From contig VSDK01022045.1 of assembly GCA_009767595.1 (NCBI GenBank), forward strand, positions 42,358 to 106,357: a stretch of DNA of 64,000 bases, given 5' to 3'. A model generated the notes under the pieces. That model saw only the letters and a program-made list of their open reading frames with translations. It made no database searches and had not been told where the DNA came from. The position numbers were made by a program, and so were the translations under genes. The stretch comes from Symbiodinium kawagutii (Eukaryota > Sar > Dinophyceae > Suessiales > Symbiodiniaceae). Position 1 is the first letter of the stretch, and each line of letters opens with the position of its first letter. Positions 1 to 11,364 of the stretch are shown in pieces.

Positions 1-210
1 CGTGTCATCATCAGCAGCAGCATCATCATCAGCAGCAGCAGCAGAAGCAGCATCATCACTATCAGCATCATCATCGTCAGCAGCAGCATCATCAGCAGCA
101 GCATCATCATTATCGTGCCATCATCGTCATCAGCAGCATTATCATCATCATCAGCAGCAGCAGCAGCAGCATCATCATCATCAGCAGCAGCAGCATCATC
201 ACCATCATCG

Positions 211-242
<32 letters not shown>

Positions 243-290
243 GTCATCATCATCACCGTCATCAACCACTACAACTACAACCCATTCATG
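1..290. repeat. CAT/CAG trinucleotide microsatellite
   Basis: An almost pure mixture of CAT and CAG triplets with occasional CGT, continuing beyond the left edge. All frames are open only because of the triplet period (poly-His, poly-Ser, poly-Gln readings), so it is not called coding. It is the C-rich left flank of a small GC-richer island at about 320-410. Confidence 0.95.
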
Positions 291-2085
291 GCTGGTTCAT
301 AGCGATTCGTGCACCAAAACAACGACAACAGGAACCAACGGCTCCATGCGGCCCCAGAGGCATAGGTGAACGCTCCCAAACTGAGTGGCGCTGCTGGATG
401 GAACCGGTTATGACTCCGTAAGAATTTGTTTGACAAACAATATACTGGTTAAGAATAGTAATTAATCTCTAATTGATAGAAAATAATAATAGTATATGAT
501 TGTTCGTTAATTGATAGAAGTGGTTGAGAATAATAATCTCTATTTGGTTGATATCATGGTTCATAGAATGGCTGATATCCTTAAATAATGAAGGAGCTTA
601 CTTTGAAGAATGGTTGCTAATAGTAATAATGGTAGTGGTTGATAATCAAGGAAAATACATTTAGAAATGGTTGCCAGTAGTAGTTCGTACTGGAGTAGGG
701 GTTGAGAACGGTTGATAGTCGATAATTAGGAGAGTCAGTAGGAGTGGTTGACAATTGATGCAGTTGATACTAGTGGCATCTGCCTCAAAAAACCGAACAT
801 GAGTTGATATTAGTGGTTGAGAACGATTGATCATGATTCCTTGATTGTGGTTTATGATAGCCGTTGATCATGATCCTCAATGGTTGATTTTGTCAGAGGT
901 AGTTGGTTTACCTGGCCAACAATGGCAGCGATTAATGATGGTTCGTGGTGACCAATCATGGTACGTTTGTGGTCAATGACTGTAAATACTGGCTCAAAAT
1001 GGTCTATGAGGGTTGAGGACGCGTTCTGCTACATATCAATAGGTTGCGATAGTCCCAAACAACCAATCTGTTGGAACCGCTACTAAAATTTGAAACCGGG
1101 GTGAAATCGCAACCATTCAAGTACTTTGTACCAGGCTACGTTTCTTGCGTGCCACGGCTGGTCCTTCATGAACTGTCGGTCAGACCTGATGATCTGCCTG
1201 TCAAGGCAGGTTGTAACTGGGATGTAACCATGGAAAATTGCCCTATAAGGTAGCTTATAACCCCTATGACCATGGTCCGTTACCACTTACTAAGTGGGGG
1301 ATGCACATCCAAGCGAGATGTCTTGAACTGTTTCAGCAAAGTTTGTGCTGCAATGTATGGACAGGGACCCGTATAATTGGCCGCCCTGAACCATCATGAC
1401 CCCCACATGCTAGAGCCAAGGGTGACACATTAAATCGTGCCGTTCTGATCACCGACCGACACTCATGATTCTACATGGCTGTGGGCCAAAACGCTATACC
1501 CCTGGCTGCTCACATCTCATGACTGAACAATATAATTGACCACTTACTAAGTACCGAACCAACTGCAGAATGAATTGCTAAATATCAACCATAGGTCATA
1601 CTTGAGACGAGGTACTTGCAAACAAGTGGTGCGAATCAGCAAGTGTCTAAGCATAAGTTGGTATGAATGTGTGTTGATACGCACACTAAGATGCAGCATG
1701 TATATATTATAAATCAGTACATTGCCATGTTCAACCATTGTGAAGCGCTAACCGCCATGATGTTCCCTACGATTGTTGGTTATTACCCCGTATGATAAAC
1801 CATCGTAACTATCATTGAGCGTCATTAACCATACCTATTGCCTGGATCATCCTGGTTAAAACGACAGTAACCCTTACATTCCCTCTTACTGTTGGTTTAC
1901 CATTACTACCCATGATGATAAGAATCATTGACCCACAATAACAACCATCATTAATCATGATACCAACCACCCTTCACCCTGATGTTGCCCTATAATCAAC
2001 CATCAGTCACCACCATGAACCATTCACCAACTGGTTAATTGGGCATCATTGACGATTCACCATAGTTCGTCTCCCATCATCAACC
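291..2085. other. Intron-like or intergenic low-complexity DNA
   Basis: No supported gene. The GC-richer island at 320-410 is open in several frames but has no convincing AG|G acceptor and donor pair. From 440 to 1000 the plus strand is rich in GGTTGATAATGG-type words; from 1750 to 2080 it switches to CCATCATTAACC-type words. One palindromic element (family C) lies at 1190-1312. Confidence 0.6.
1190..1312. repeat. Family C interspersed element
   Basis: Contains AACTGGGATGTAACCATGG, CCCTATAAGGTAG, TATAACC and GACCATGGTCCGTTACCA, then GGGGATGCACATCC. Related blocks recur at 10660-10745, 13949-14060, 25240-25325 and, partially, near 44620. The halves GGGATATAACCATGG and CCATGGTNNNNNACCA are roughly inverted, so this is probably another palindromic non-autonomous repeat. 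Confidence 0.5.
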
Positions 2086-2195
2086 ATGTGGGTGTTTCTT
2101 GAAATAGGCGGTCCCGAAATCATCCAATACTAACCGACCTATAGTAATTGATAAACCATCCATTTTTGGGGTTTCCCCAGTTTAAAAAACCACTA
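2086..2195. repeat. Palindromic element family A, decayed
   Basis: Left end ATGTGGGTGTTTCTTGAAATAG, core AATCATCCAATACTAA..AATTGATAAACCATCCATTTTTGGGG, and a right end reduced to TTTAAAAAACCACTAT. An old diverged copy of the roughly 108 bp family described under 28689-28797. Confidence 0.6.
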
Positions 2196-2479
2196 TCTAG
2201 TGTTCGTTTAACCATAAGTTTGTTGGTGATTTTCCCTTATCATTAACAATTAATAAGCCATTACCTGACCAGTACCAAACCTAATAGTCACATAGTAATT
2301 CACTACTCAACCCTTATTAATTGTTTGTTTCACCAATGTTGGTGGTTCTCCCTTAACATTGAATTTATTAATAGTTCTTACTCCTCAATAGCCCCTATCA
2401 AACCATAGTAAACCATCGAAATCTTGGGGGCCCAAACTCGCTTGGGAACCCCCTGCGTCACCCGATCGCTGCCCATCAC

Positions 2480-2565
2480 CACACCGCTGTGCCCAGCCAC
2501 AACTCCGCCAGAAGCCGCGCGGAACGACGTGGCGCCATGAGGTCCAAGTACTCCTCGCAACTCTC
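2480..2565 (-). CDS. Possible exon, MIP/aquaporin-like helix 1 (tentative)
   Basis: GC-rich island with an ATCCAG|G acceptor on the minus strand. The frame after it is open for about 29 codons and contains MAPRRSARLLAELWLGTA. This resembles the first helix of major intrinsic proteins (consensus RLLAEFLGTA), apart from an extra residue within the ELGT motif. A GT donor could follow at GCG|GTGTGG. It lies downstream of an aquaporin stop codon at 6845 on the same strand, so it could start a second tandem copy, but nothing further is seen before the window ends. Other minus frames are also open, so this is a weak call. Confidence 0.28.
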
Positions 2566-2799
2566 CTGGATACCAAGCTGGGGCACAAGGCTTGTCACAA
2601 GGGTTCCCAAGGATGGTGGCTCAATGGTGGTTCCATGATGGTTTAGGAGCGGTTAAGGATGGTTTATTAGTTGTTTTTTCGTGGATATTTTTTTTACGAT
2701 GGTGAAATGATGGCTCATGATGGTCACAGGACGGCTGAAAAATAATTAAGTGATTATTTGATTTATGTAAATTCAAAGCCTATACATTATAGCCAGTGG

Positions 2800-3130
2800 G
2801 AAACCTGTACGGTACGATGTCAGGACATGTACGTAGACTCCGTACAGTGGGTACGTACGATATGTACGAACTGTGCAGTCAAGTCGTACAATGTAAAAAC
2901 GCACTGTACATGTTCACTGTACATTTTTTTTCGAGGTCAAAGTGCTCACAAAAACCATGTTTTGTGAGCACTTTGTGCTCACAAACGATCATTTTGTGAG
3001 CACTTGTACATGGACACTACATGCGTACAGTGGATGTGTACGGCTGTACGCATGCACCGTACCATCGTACGTACATACCGCACCGCTGTACGCACGGACC
3101 GTACGGATGTACCGTACTACTACGACATTG
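2800..3130. repeat. GTAC-rich palindromic cluster
   Basis: The tetramer GTAC occurs about 23 times in about 330 bp, against roughly one expected by chance, in words such as CTGTACGGTACG, GTACGTACGATATGTACG and CCGTACCATCGTACGTAC. It encloses a double hairpin at 2941-3003. No coding frame is convincing. Confidence 0.8.
2941..3003. repeat. Two consecutive hairpins sharing the arm GTGCTCACAAA
   Basis: AGTGCTCACAAAA (2941-2954) faces TTTTGTGAGCACT (2960-2972) across a 5-6 nt loop. Then GTGCTCACAAA (2975-2985) faces TTTTGTGAGCAC (2993-3003). All four arms are the same sequence in alternating orientation, so alternative pairings, including a cruciform, are possible. Confidence 0.85.
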
Positions 3131-3720
3131 CGCCCGTATCTCAATGTACCTAGAAAGTATTCAGAGCTCTTGGTATAGGCTTTGAATTTAGACACTGTTT
3201 GATGATGGATTTAAGTGATGCTGAAAAGATGGATGAATTTTGATGTCACGAGTGTCAATGATGGTCTGATGATGGTGCATGGTGGTTTGTTGATGATGGC
3301 TCATCATGTTTCACGATGGTTGGTAATTTCCAGCGATAATGAGTGGTAGCGAGTTATGACGCAATATAGCAAGTACTACCTTTACAATTGATGTTTTTCA
3401 CTACTGATAGTTGGTAATCGATGGTGGTTGATGGCCGATGCGTCACCTTGCCCACCATGAATGCCCATATCGCGCGGAAACTGCTATCAACCAGCACAAA
3501 CCATTACAAATTTACTAGACAAGACCCGAAGAAAGTCAACATCAAATTTCGAGATCAACGGGCTGCAGGTTGCACGCCATGTGGCTCACATTATTGTAGC
3601 GCGCCACCAAGGCCACCGAGAAGTCAATCTAAACTCACGGAGAAATGAGAAAAGTCGTTCTGATGTCACCAGCTTATCGCCGAAACGCCTGCATTAAAGT
3701 AAAACAACAGGAATGAGCTC
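3130..3720. other. No gene seen
   Basis: TGATGGTG-type low-complexity sequence to about 3440, then mixed sequence. A short GC-rich stretch at 3550-3640 has overlapping open frames but no recognisable product. Confidence 0.5.
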
Positions 3721-5640
3721 CTAGATGCCAAACCGAGCTTTATTCTTATCCTGTTTGCTATCTGCTTTTTTATCATAAGACTCTCTTTTTCGAGACGGCC
3801 GACGCAAGGATCTATCTTCTATGAGCCGTCCTTTCAAAAGCCACTTTCGTGCCTCATCGAAAAGAAAGTTGTGAACTTGAGCCGGCTTCTTCATCTAAGA
3901 TCGTGGCATTTTGCGTCCTGCCGGTCTGCCCACTGTCTGGCCAACCAAGCAAACAGCTTCAATGGGCCGGCTTCACCTGTATATTGACTTTCGTCGAGGC
4001 CAGGCACAGTCTTGAAGCGGCAGGGATCGAGATTCAAATCGTCGAAAATCTGACCGCGCAGACGCCAATTTGTTTCAAACAGGCCAGCAGCAAGACTTGT
4101 TCCTCGCGCCTCGTCGATGGCCGCGTGTGGGCTCGAGTAGATCCGGAGGTTTTGCTGTAGCTTGCGTCCAAAGGATCGCAGCAGCAACCTCTCTTCCCTA
4201 AAGCCCCCAGCTTCACAGGAAATATTTTACAGCTTTCATAGACCCGCACAAGAATCGAAATACTTCTAAGCAATGTGAGTGCTGAGGCGCAAACAATGGT
4301 GAGATATCTGGGCGGGGTCCCTAAACTGCAATTGGTTGCGGCAGCACAGGACACACAGCAGGCTTTTGTTGCTAAGACCTCTGCTGGAACGATTGCGGGA
4401 CACTGACCTTGCCAAGCAATTGCCGTCAAAATTGTGTGACTCACTGTCCGCTCAACCGCACAGAAACTTGCTCGTGCTTTTGCGCTTGTAATTCTTTGCG
4501 AACCGAGGCCCTGACATTCTGATGACAAGAGGGACCGAAATCCGGAAACTTATTTGATTCAAATTGCTGCGTTACATCACTTGTCTTCAAGCTCGAAAGC
4601 TGCATTCCCAAAGTTAGACATCACCATGAAGATTCTGCTATCTATTCTTGTGACTGGAACAGATCATGCTGGCGCTGATAGGAAACACACAAGCAACGCA
4701 GCATCGTTTTTTGCGGTTCCTTACCAAGTGACATCCAAGCGAAAGGGAGCGAAGCTCCCGCCTACGCTCTGCGCGCTGTCCATTCATGCTTGCCCGCCTT
4801 GTTGCCATGAAGATCGCTTGAACGTTGCCCCTACTTATCTTAAGGTCCGGCGCCTCGCAACTTGTCAATCTGCCCAAGTCTTGGCCTAAACAACGACTTA
4901 TGCATCATAACAGGAATGCAAAACCAGGAAAGCTCTGGAAGCGGCCACCATCCAATTCCAAACGCGAAAAAGCTTTAAAGAGCAGAAGCTACTACATGAA
5001 CATTTCGTTTCCAGCCCGCACCTTTTCGATAGCAAAGTTCGGACCTGGGTAGTAGCGCAGATTGTCTCTGTTTAAAGGTTCTTACGAAGGACCGAATCAA
5101 CAGCTCAGAATACATGTGGCTAAAAAAGCTCACCTTCTTTAACAAACATTCCAACAGAAACAACATTTTTGCATCGCGGAGCCAGGGTCGCATACAATGG
5201 TGAAGCATCTGGGCAGTCCTCCTAAGGTGCCAAACTTGCTCAAGCAGGAAACTGGCGACAATCAGCATCATCATTCCTGAGTGAGGTGTTTGCTCGATCG
5301 AACGCAGACACTCGACCTTGCCGAGCAGCTGCGGAATCATACATGCTGCTTTTCGTTCACAGAACATCTGCCCGGACGCAGACTTTCGGGGCTGCGCAAA
5401 AGCTTAGCATGCTGCGACATGCGTCTGTGTTGTGGGGCTCTGGCACTTTAATGAGTCCGTATCTTGATTGAGGCTCGGGCATTTCAATGAAAGCCGAACA
5501 TCATAAAATTCTTGATCCAAGCTGCTTCGCATTGTACAGTATGTCAACTCCCGGAGGCAACCATCCAAACATAGAGCCGCAACAAGTTGCGGTTCATTAC
5601 AGCAATGTCGACCACATGTGCTGTTTCGTTGTGGACACGC
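3720..5640. repeat. Ancient tandem duplication, offset about 905 bp
   Basis: Block 1 (about 4240-4570) and block 2 (about 5145-5530) share diverged but ordered motifs. CAATGGTGAGATATCTGGGC at 4293 pairs with CAATGGTGAAGCATCTGGGC at 5198. GACACTGACCTTGCCAAGCA near 4400 pairs with GACACTCGACCTTGCCGAGC near 5305. GAGGCCCTGACATTCTGATG pairs with GAGGCTCGGGCATTTCAATG. The interval lacks the CCATCAACC simple sequence and palindromic elements seen elsewhere. Minus-strand open frames of 164 and 130 codons (4034-4528, 4975-5367) exist, but the shared nucleotide blocks do not give an obviously conserved protein. Nature unknown; it may be a decayed repeat element. Confidence 0.5.
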
Positions 5641-6840
5641 CTGAATCGTCGGGGAGGTCGGTTGAGACGTCGGGGTGGGCGGGCGCGATGGGGCACCACG
5701 GGCACGACCAACGCTTCTTGTTGTTGTTGTTGTTCTTCTTCTTCTTGAATGTCGACCTACCGCCGCGGAGGCTCTGCAAAATCTTCCAACTGCATGAGCG
5801 CAGGAGCGGCGAACAAGGGAGACGCGCAACGAAAGTTAAGCTAGGAGCTTTGCAGCAAAGCCAAGAGGAGCGAAGGAAACGAAAAGCGCATGAGCGACCC
5901 AACTTATTGCAAGCAAAGGAAACCGTGAAAAGCATTGAGATGCACTCAAACAATCTCAAACACACAATGCCAAGGAGTTGCAATGGAACCTTTTCGCACC
6001 GCTTCTGTAGTAACGGAATGTTTTGCTGGGGACCTGCGCTGCCGCTTCAACCGTGAGCCCCTGTCCAATGGCACTGGAAAGGTTCCCACATCCTGCTTCG
6101 GAACCACGGCTTCGTTCCAAAGATGAGCGAGCAGAATCAAAAAAACATCGTGGGTTTCCCGGCTCTTGCGAACCAGGGGCTTGATAACCATGATTCTTGA
6201 ATCTCTTGGATCGCCCCTCAATACACCGTTGCGGAACACCGTCAGTGATCATGGCCTTTTCTCTCTGCCATCTCATGCAACAAGGTAGCGCCAAACAAAT
6301 GCTACCAGCACGACTAAACCGTCCGATGGATGACTGAGACACCAGCAGCAGGGTATCACGATCCAGCAACATGACCATTAACTATCAACTAGCGTGATCC
6401 ATCAACAGCAGATCATGGGCGATCAATGATCATGGGGTTGTCAACCTTTATTCGCATGAGAGATCCAGGTCTTACTGAGCGCCTCTTCCATGATCAGCTC
6501 GTTGCCAAGAGCTGGATCTACCAGCAACCATTGGAATATCCTGAACCATCATTAGTTGGTTGCTGAACAACGCTTGGTTGTCAGCTGGTTGTTAGCCAGT
6601 ATGAATCAGTAGAAAATATCAATCATAACATAACCAAGCGTTCTTCATCATATCATCAACCAGTACGAATTTACCATGTCATCAACCACTATGAATTGAG
6701 CCTTAGCAATCTCGCCCTGATGAATCATCAATCTACAGTACAATCGCTGCGATCCAACATCTACAGAGGTCCTGCAGCTGTTTCTCCTTGGTAACCTGCG
6801 AGCTTTACAGTAGAACCAGTGGTCCTTGATGGTCCCTACG
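5640..6840. other. No supported gene; short TTG/TTC tract
   Basis: GC-rich at 5640-5700, a (TTG)n(TTC)n tract at about 5717-5746, then mixed sequence with several overlapping open frames and no recognisable protein. From 6530 to 6760 it becomes CATCAACCA-rich, the C-rich left flank of the aquaporin exon at 6845. Confidence 0.5.
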
Positions 6841-6844
6841 GTCC

Positions 6845-6995
6845 CTACGGTCCCTTGGCTTCCCCTTGAAACGCCGCCCCGGGCGCCCCACGGGCACCAC
6901 CCGTGGCCTCGGCACGCACGCGTAGCCAGGTGAAGAGGAAGGTGCCCAGCAAGGCGCCCAGGACTTCCGCAACGATCCACGAGAAGCCGTACTGC
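6845..6995 (-). CDS. Aquaporin-like protein, last exon (helix 6 and C-terminus)
   Basis: After a CCCAG|G acceptor at 6996/6995 the frame reads QYGFSWIVAEVLGALLGTFL and continues FTWLRVRAEA, a clear transmembrane helix with the small-residue pattern of MIP helix 6. A Gly/Ala-rich hydrophilic tail follows, ending at a TAG stop at 6845-6847. The exon starts with one base that completes a codon; joined to the GC-donor end of the 8567-8654 exon it restores Met and keeps the frame. Aquaporins are six-helix channels for water or small solutes. The helix and the in-phase join to an NPA exon are seen; transport specificity cannot be inferred. Confidence 0.62.
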
Positions 6996-8566
6996 CTGGG
7001 CACCGGCGCTACGGTGCCAGGGATCACCACCGGGTGGCGCGGCGATGTGGCCATGGGAACGGCAACGGAAACGACAAACATCCGTGGATCATTGGGAGAT
7101 GGTCATCAAGATTCTGTGTTAGAAATGTGGGATTCTTGATGCCAAACAATCATGGCTTGAGTGGATTAGGTCGCATGGTCTTGGTTGCTGATTAATCGCC
7201 ATAAGTTCGCACTTCACTTAGTGGATTGTTACTCGTTCTTGGATGCCATCGATCCTTAGCCATCGTCCACATGATTAACCATCACACAACACCATGATCA
7301 TTTAACAACTACTACAGCTAATGAACCATTTGAAAACCACCTTGATCAACCATTATAACACCATCGTACTTTAAGATGGCCACCGGTGGTTGATAGTTGG
7401 TAAGTAATGTTTGATAGTGATTAGGAATGGCAAAGGGTCTTCATAATGGCAATGAATTCCCTAATATGATTTTTTTCCTACTATTCTTGGGATCCAGTTG
7501 AACAATTATCGCAACTGGCCTTGAAGAATATCACATCTCAATGGCTGGAGGCTGGAGGTGAATGTTTCTGTGGACGTGAATAGGCTATAACCCATAAGCC
7601 TATGGGTATATCTGGGTCCGCGAATGGTGGTGCCCTCCATGCTTGAATGATCAATATACGCAGATAGATATATACATATATCATATATTGCCATACATAT
7701 ATCACTATCAATTAATGCAAACCAACCAGCTTTGGTGATCATGGCTTTGGTGAATCTCACCTGTCAATCACCAAAATCTTGAGCTCGCGAAAATCTCACA
7801 GTGTTCTCTTGTCAAGCCAGTATCACCCATCCAGTCTTTGACCGTGTGGGGTAGCGGCTCCAAAATTCACAGTTTCCACGTAAACATGAGCATAATCTAG
7901 GCTTGCAAATTCTCATTCATCTGGACCACATGACCAGTGGCAAAAACTCCACATCAATTCCCTAGTTGAAACTTTAATCCACTGATAGCATGTTCCGACT
8001 TCAGGGCCGCTTCTATCATAAGTAGCGCCAGCGTCATTTCCAATAGTTTCTAGAATTATAGATAGCTTTTAAAAGCATGATTGCCTGTATTGTCAACTAC
8101 CATTTACGGCCTTTTCAAAAACCATGTTTGACATTGTTTTACCTTTGTGGATCTGATTACCAGAACCATTGTATCAACCATCATTAGATAAAACTACTGG
8201 GCGACTAGGTTTTTGACATTCTTGAATGGGTTTGAATGTGGTTAGGTATTCAGTATCAACCATTCGTCAGATCATAGGTAGCCCATCGTTTGCCAAGATC
8301 AACAATTCACCCAGCATCAATAATTGTTGGCTACTATGTTTGCTATCTCCCACAATCAACCACCATCATACCCGCCTGGTCGAACATGGATGAACTTACC
8401 AACAGTGTTTTGTTCATAGATGTTCATTAACCAGTGCTTCTTTATGCTTAATCAAAAGTGAGTTCTCAGTGACATTGTCCCCTATCAAGCACCACTTCTT
8501 ACATGCGCATCCCCCGATGCGAAACTGGAGACATCGGCTGTGCCCAGCTCTCGGTCTCCGAGGCGC
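6996..8566 (-). other. Putative intron of the aquaporin-like gene
   Basis: 1571 bp between two exons that join in phase, with a GC donor (GCGCCT on the minus strand) and a CAG acceptor. Contents are low-complexity CCATCA/TGATGG words, no palindromic element of family A, and a short ATATA stretch near 7660-7690. Confidence 0.5.
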
Positions 8567-8654
8567 ATCCCCCCAGGGGACATGGAAGCCATCGACAGGG
8601 CGATGGCGGGGTTCATGGCCGGCGCGCCCGTTTCCAGGCGCAAGGCATGGCCAC
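8567..8654 (-). CDS. Aquaporin-like protein, NPA-box exon
   Basis: Minus-strand exon of 88 nt with a TCAG|G acceptor. It reads GHALRLETGAPAMNPAIALS then MASMSPGG. The GAPAMNPAIAL segment is the second NPA half-helix signature of the major intrinsic protein family, preceded by the usual T-G. NPA sets the pore constriction. The usual Arg after the second NPA is Ile here (NPAIA), as in some unorthodox aquaporins. The 3' end is best placed before GCGCCT, a GC donor, which gives an in-frame join to the helix 6 exon at 6995. Phase also matches the upstream exon at 10164-10221. This is the most recognisable exon in the left third of the window. Confidence 0.68.
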
Positions 8655-9185
8655 CTGACTACCATCGTTGCGGGTCCCAGTTGGATACCCGGGAAGTGAA
8701 AGGCAGTCATGTTGGATCCATGTTGGAAGTTTCAAACTTTCATGTTGGATAGGTCAGCCAGAAACTGACTTGGAAGTTTGAAGAGGATCCATGTTTGATA
8801 GGTGAACCAGCCAGAAACTAACTTGGAAGTCAAAAAAAAACATGTTCAATTGGTAAAACCAGCTATAAACGGTGGATTCACAGGGGGTGAATTGATGGTT
8901 AGGCTCTGGTTGAAATCTACCATTTTTAGTGGTTTATCTAGGAAAAAGGGTGATGTTCGGCGCAACCAGGTTGGTGCACCAGAGGGTAATGCTTAGTTCT
9001 AGTTTATCAATGTTTATCATTGCATCATGGCAAAATGTTATTGACTAGTTGGTTAGGAATGGCTGAAGATGAGGACAAATAAAAAAAAAGTGTTTGGGTG
9101 CCAGTGGTTCGTTGTGATCAAAAATCCCGAATGAGCGACCGCCAAACTGGGAATGGAACGAAATGAAATATAATGTAATATGTTC

Positions 9186-9293
9186 ATATGGCTGTTTCTC
9201 AAAATAGGGGTACCTCCAAATCATCCTTTAATAGCCATTTATAGTAATAAATCAACCATTTGTTGGGTCCCCCATTCTGAGAAACCACCATAT
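9186..9293. repeat. Palindromic element family A, near-intact
   Basis: Ends ATATGGCTGTTTCTCAAAAT and TTCTGAGAAACCACCATAT are inverted repeats. The core AAATCATCCTTTAATAGCC..AGTAATAAATCAACCATTTG matches the other copies. It lies inside the putative aquaporin intron. Confidence 0.88.
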
Positions 9294-9465
9294 CTTTTCC
9301 TTCGTTACAAAAAGGCCCCTTGGCTTCACAGGGGGATGGCCACTCTTTCACGACACATGTTGTCTTCCTTACACAAGGACGCCTTCGTTTCTGTAGGTTT
9401 TCTGCTTACACCATTTCAATCACGTTGCTGAGGCGGACCTGTTTGGTTGTGCCCCAAATGACACA

Positions 9466-9467
9466 CT

Positions 9468-9499
<32 letters not shown>

Positions 9500-9585
9500 T
9501 TTGTATATCTATATATACATATATATGTGTGTGGAAATGTACATGTATATAGCACTACTATAATGTACCATATATATATACCCAC
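9466..9585. repeat. TA/TATG microsatellite
   Basis: Nearly pure alternating TA with interspersed G and C, followed by short ATATATA runs to 9585. Confidence 0.9.
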
Positions 9586-10163
9586 ACATGGTATACCCCC
9601 CAAAATCCAAAAAAAACACAGTTTGCCTAATAAACATTCGCATGTTCCCTGTACACCCAACGGAACAATCCACTGACAATCATCGAGGTTTCCAGCGTTT
9701 ATCTCCTATGTCAATCGCTCGGCCTTTTTGAAATCGAATCTCGTGGCTGTGCAGTAGTCCAGTGCAGAGTGCGCAAAAAGACGTGTTTCGGCACAAGGGA
9801 AATGCTGATCCATGGTCCCTCTTGGTTGATCTTGGTTGCTTTATTGCTGGTGTATTTGGGGTTTCTGGAGCTGTGTCTTCAAGCCTTTGACATAACACGG
9901 CTGAGCACTTTCGTGTGACGCTGTCATGAAGTAAACGCAACGAACCTGCAGCCTTATCCAATAGCGAGAGCCAACCATCAGCAATCATAGTGGTGGCTAA
10001 CAATGCTAGAAGGTCGATCCTTGATCATCCAGGCCTCTTGTTGCTTCATGATCCTACGAAGTTGCTGCTTGTTCGCCCGAGCATCACCAAACTGGTGAGA
10101 ACTCTCACGCCGGCGACGGTGATGTCGCGTCTGGCCGCCCAGCTTGGCTGGAGCGGCACCGGC

Positions 10164-10221
10164 CCGTGGCGCAGATGTAAATGATCCAATGACTGCAGAG
10201 GACGAAGACTCCAGCGAACAC
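10164..10221 (-). CDS. Aquaporin-like protein, helix 5 exon
   Basis: After GCCAG|G the frame gives VFAGVFVLCSHWIIYICAT plus one base, a 19-residue hydrophobic helix. With a GC donor (ACGG|GCCGGT) the remaining G completes a Gly codon with the first two bases of the 8654 exon. The junction then reads ATGGHALRLETGAPAMNPA, the expected helix 5 to loop E to NPA order of a MIP protein. A GT donor three bases further on would break the frame, so the join argues for GC donor use. Upstream exons carrying helices 1-4 were not securely identified. Confidence 0.58.
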
Positions 10222-10229
10222 CTGGCCAC

Positions 10230-11360
10230 GGCCAAGAATGCAGGGTCACCCCGGTCAAGGGGAACATCCCTGGGGTTCACCCGGTGCGGTGGCAGCGCCC
10301 TTCACTGGGACACAGGATACCGTGGTACATCATGTATGGACGCAAACATTTATTGTTGGCCTTTTCCGGGAATCAGAAGGTCTTTGTATTCAGGTGGTAC
10401 CTGATTCAATGCAAGCGATCACAACGAGTCTGCTGGGACAACTCCGGAACCATTCCACACCAAAGGTGACTGTAGTGGTGATTGTTAGTGATGTTCCTTT
10501 CTTTACCATGTAATCCACCTCCATCAATCAACCGTTACTAGGATCCTTCTTGCTTCTTGCTGTCATTGAGGTCCTGCGACGATGAAAAACTTTGCGCCCC
10601 GCACCATCTGTGTGTCCACACTTGGATGCGCAGTTGGGACCGGGATAAGACCATAACAAGTAAACCTATGAGGTGGGCTATCACCCTAGCCTTCAACCAT
10701 GGTCAGTAACCAACTACCAAGTGCGGATGCACATCCACATAGAGCTTCCCTAAAACCAACGAAGCTATGTTCATTTTGCCGAAAGAACGAGTCCGATCGG
10801 TTCACGGCTTGATCGCATGTGATACACCATCGGAAGGTTCAGGGATCCAACATGGCAACGGATAGATCCATCACCAAATGGCAGGATAATCGCTGGTTAT
10901 AACAATGATGCTTGATATATCATGGATAGGATAGGATAGGGCCCTCTGAGAGGGATGATGACCAAACTCATTGAAAAACATGAAGGGTAGTAACCAAAAT
11001 ATCACCCTATATCCATCTCACCAGCCACTCAAGTTGGTCACCAGCCCTTCACGCTAAACTTGACCCTGCTACGAAAAAAGGCTGGATCTCCCGTGGCCTA
11101 CGCTACACATTGCACCAGGGTCAAGTCAACAACAGCGGTGACATCAACGACGCAACCGAAACCTGGTTCCCAGGACGGGATACCTGTGGAGTGTCTGAAC
11201 CAGTGCTCTCCCCGCAGAAATTGAGCTACATCAAAACAGAAAAAAAATCCAATAATCTTCATTAATCTTCCTGTTTGCGATGTTTCTTGGTCAGAAATAA
11301 CGGCGCGGTGACTTTGAAACGGGCGGAACCACGGCTTGGTGAGTTTGAACCGCCTCACAG
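10230..11360. other. No supported gene; family C element
   Basis: A family C-like block at 10660-10745 (CAACCATGGTCAGTAACCA, GGATGCACATCCACAT) and low-complexity sequence. The right flank of the helix 5 exon becomes GTGATTGTTAGTGATG-rich around 10464-10495. Confidence 0.5.
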
Positions 11361-11364
11361 GTAC

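Larger units (their letters stand above)
8655..10163 (-). other. Putative intron of the aquaporin-like gene
   Basis: 1509 bp between in-phase exons. It contains a family A palindromic element (9186-9293) and a TA microsatellite (9466-9535). On the minus strand it starts with the GC donor GCCGGT and ends in TCAG. Confidence 0.5.

Noticed and set aside
2..421. 139-codon Ser/His/Gln-rich open frame at the left edge
   Set aside because: CAT/CAG microsatellite; the non-repeat tail has no protein-like features that could be assigned.
4034..4528. 164-codon minus-strand open frame
   Set aside because: No recognisable family. Lies in a degenerate nucleotide duplication whose second half does not preserve the protein.
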